From NCBI RefSeq assembly GCF_026151205.1, contig NC_087083.1, positions 11,282,944 through 11,346,943 on the forward strand: 64,000 nt of DNA, in the 5' to 3' direction. Below the pieces are notes generated by a model. That model was not told the origin of the DNA. It made no database searches and saw only the letters and a program-made list of their open reading frames with translations. The DNA is from Bolinopsis microptera (Eukaryota; Ctenophora; Tentaculata; Lobata; Bolinopsidae). Both the position numbers and the translations under genes were made by a program. Below are positions 61,101-64,000 of the stretch, one piece after another. Numbering within the stretch: position 1 is the first letter of the stretch; each line of letters begins with the position of its first letter.

Positions 61101-64000
61101 TGGCCGTTATTATCTTATTGGGTCGTGAGGGGTGGCCGTTATTATCCTATAGGGTCGTGAGGGGTGGCCGTTATTATCCTATAGGGTCGTGAGGGGTGGC
61201 CGTTATTATCTTATAGGGTCGTGAGGGGTGGCCGTTATTATCTTATTATCGTGAGGGGACGGCCGTTATTATCTTATTGGGTCGTGAGGGGACGGCCGTT
61301 ATTATCTTATTGGGTCGTGAGGGGTGGCCGTTATTATCTTATAGGGTCGTGAGGGGTGGCCGTTATTATCTTATTGGGTCGTGAGGGGTGGCCGTTATTA
61401 TCTTATTGGGTCGTGAGGGGTGGCCGTTATTATCTTATTGGGTCGTGAGGGGTGGCCGTTATTATCCTATAGGGTCGTAAGGGTTGGCCGTTATTATCTT
61501 ATAGGGTCGTGAGGGGACGGCCGTTATTATCTTATTGGGTCGTGAGGGGTAGCCGTTATTATCCTATAGGGTCGTGAGAGTAGGCCGTTATTATTTTATT
61601 GGGTCGTGAGGGGACGGCCGTTATTATCCTATAGGGTCGTGAGGGGACGGCCGTTATTATCCTATAGGGTCGTGAGGGGACGGCCGTTATTATCCTATAG
61701 GGTCGTGAGGGGTGGCCGTTATTATCCTATAGGGTCGTGAGGGGTGGCCGTTATTATCTTATTGGGTCGTGAGGGGTGGCCGTTATTATCTTATTGGGTC
61801 GTGAGGGGTGGCCGTTATTATCTTATAGGGTCGTGAAGGGTGGCCGTTATTATCTTATAGGGTCGTGAGGGGTGGCCGTTATTATCCTATAGGGTCGTGA
61901 GGGGTGTCCGTTATTATCTTATTGGGTCGTGAGGGGTGGCCGTTATTATCTTATAGGGTCGTGAGGGGTGGCCGTTATTATCTTATAGGGTCGTGAGGGG
62001 TGGCCGTTATTATCTTATAGGGTCGTGAGGGGTGGCCGTTATTATCTTATAGGGTCGTGAGGGGTGGCCGTTATTATTTTATTGGGTCGTGAGGGGTGGC
62101 CGTTATTATCTTATAGGGTCGTGAGGGGTGGCCGTTATTATCTTATTATCGTGAGGGGACGGCCGTTATTATCTTATTGGGTCGTGAGGGGACGGCCGTT
62201 ATTATCTTATTGGGTCGTGAGGGGTGGCCGTTATTATCTTATAGGGTCGTGAGGGGTGGCCGTTATTATCCTATAGGGTCGTGAGGGGTGGCCGTTATTA
62301 TCTTATTGGGTCGTGAGGGGTGGCCGTTATTATCTTATTGGGTCGTGAGGGGTGGCCGTTATTATCCTATAGGGTCATGAGGCCGTGAGGGGTGGCCGTT
62401 ATTATCTTATAGGGTCGTGAGGGGTGGCCGTTATTATCTTATAGGGTCGTGAGGGGACGGCCGTTATTATCTTATAGGGTCGTGAGGGGACGGCCGTTAT
62501 TATCTTATTGGGTCGTGAGGGGACGGCTGTTATTATCTTATTGGGTCGTGAGGGGACGGCCGTTATTATATTATTGGGTCGTGAGGGGTGGCTGTTATTA
62601 TCTTATAGGGTCGTGAGGGGTGGCTGTTATTATATTATAGGGTCGTGAGGGGTGGCCGTTAATATCTTATTGGGTCCTGAGGGGTGATCGTTATTATCCT
62701 ATAGGGTCGTGAGGGGTGGCCGTTATTATCTTATAGGGTCGTGAGGGGACGGCCGTTATTATCTTATTGGGTCGTGAGGGGACGGCCGTTATTATCTTAT
62801 TGGGTCGTGAGGGGTGGCCGTTATTATCTTATAGGGTCGTGAGGGGACGGCCGTTATTATCTTATAGGGTCGTGAGGGGTGGCCGTTATTATCTTATAGG
62901 GTCGTGAGGGGTGGCCGTTATTATCTTATAGGGTCGTGAGGGGTGGCCGTTATTATTTTATTGGGTCGTGAGGGGTGGCCGTTATTATCTTATAGGGTCG
63001 TGAGGGGTGGCCGTTATTATCTTATTGGGTCGTGAGGGGTGGCCGTTATTATCTTATTGGGTCGTGAGGGGTGGCCGTTATTATCCTATAGGGTCGTGAG
63101 GGGTGGCCGTTATTATCCTATAGGGTCGTGAGGGGTGGCCGTTATTATTTTATAGGGTCGTGAGGGGTGGCCGTTATTATCTTATTATCGTGAGGGGACG
63201 GCCGTTATTATCTTATTGGGTCGTGAGGGGACGGCCGTTATTATCTTATTGGGTCATGAGGGGTGGCCGTTATTATCTTATAGGGTCGTGAGGGGTGGCC
63301 GTTATTATCTTATTGGGTCGTGAGGGGTGGCCGTTATTATCTTATTAGGTCGTGAGGGGTGGCCGTTATTATCTTATTGGGTCGTGAGGGGTGGCCGTTA
63401 TTATCCTATAGGGTCGTAAGGGTTGGCCGTTATTATCTTATAGGGTCGTGAGGGGACGGCCGTTATTATCTTATTGGGTCGTGAGGGGTAGCCGTTATTA
63501 TCCTATAGGGTCGTGAGAGTAGGCCGTTATTATTTTATTGGGTCGTGAGGGGACGGCCGTTATTATCCTATAGGGTCGTGAGGGGACGGCCGTTATTATC
63601 CTATAGGGTCGTGAGGGGACGGCCGTCATTATCCTATAGGGTCGTGAGGGGTGGCCGTTATTATCCTATAGGGTCGTGAGGGGTGGCCGTTATTATCTTA
63701 TTGGGTCGTGAGGGTTGGCCGTTATTATCTTACAGGGTCGTGAGGGGTGGCCGTTATTATCTTATAGGGTCGTGAAGGGTGGCCGTTATTATCTTATAGG
63801 GTCGTGAGGGGTGGCCGTTATTATCCTATAGGGTCGTGAGGGGTGTCCGTTATTATCTTATTGGGTCGTGAGGGGTGGCCGTTATTATCTTATAGGGTCG
63901 TGAGGGGTGGCCGTTATTATCTTATAGGGTCGTGAGGGGACGGCCGTTATTATCTTATTGGGTCGTGAGGGGTGGCCGTTATTATCCTATAGGGTCGTGA
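55197..64000. repeat. 32/33-bp minisatellite, 8.8 kb, runs off the window
   Basis: About 270 units of CCTATAGGGTCGTGAGGGG plus TGGCCGTTATTAT (or ACGGCCGTTATTAT, one base longer). CTTATT/CTTATA/CCTATA and GTGAGGGG/GTAAGGGT variants recur in the same order, so blocks of many units have been duplicated. For example, the GTGAGAGTAG variant recurs at 56117 and 57411, and the shortened TTATTATCGTGAG unit at about 59931, 61248, 62148 and 63187. Frames across it are artefacts. Confidence 0.98.

Noticed and set aside
57581-62252. Frames of about 62 codons in the large minisatellite
   Set aside because: Repeat translations with no independent coding sign.

Overview
The window is nuclear DNA from an invertebrate animal, not a prokaryote. 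Genes are split into many short exons with GT-AG introns, one gene ends in AATAAA, and transposons and minisatellites fill much of the rest. An AMT-type ammonium transporter, a Penelope-like element and a Sushi-domain gene suit a marine invertebrate such as a cnidarian, but the species cannot be fixed. No rRNA, tRNA or CRISPR array was seen.

Layout. 1-3845: a 44-bp minisatellite with an internal 2.25-kb duplication. 3846-6690: non-coding, with a Helitron-like element. 6691-54201 (minus strand): one very long gene that I rebuilt as 23 exons whose splice phases all agree, giving at least 1,082 codons and resembling the ITPRID/KRAP (SSFA2) family. Two other genes lie in its introns on the plus strand: a Sushi-domain gene fragment (13542-15351) and a complete 11-exon ammonium transporter (42007-46544). 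The introns also hold hAT, mariner-like and pogo-like elements, a truncated LINE, and two head-to-head Penelope-like copies (49494-53634). 55197-64000 is a 32/33-bp minisatellite that runs off the end.

The centre is structurally suspicious. 20099-23779 and 24832-28544 are near-identical inverted arms carrying the same exons, and the plus-strand arm has an in-frame stop. A third partial copy starts exactly after a 100-N gap (37395). If 23384-37394 is set aside, the long gene reads through in order, so this segment is either a real inverted duplication or a second haplotype built into the scaffold. It also contains three tandem copies of a unit with a lectin-like exon, and about 1.1 kb of homopolymer-run sequence (34196-35279) that looks like a sequencing or polishing artefact.

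The most unusual signals are: the 44-bp array, where each unit carries two perfect 5' splice-site consensus sequences on one strand plus a perfect AP-1 site; minisatellites lying directly against splice junctions in several introns; the Penelope palindrome; and a row of similar short hairpins at 32015-32194. Exon models were assembled by eye from splice signals, phase and coding look; no transcript or database support was available.
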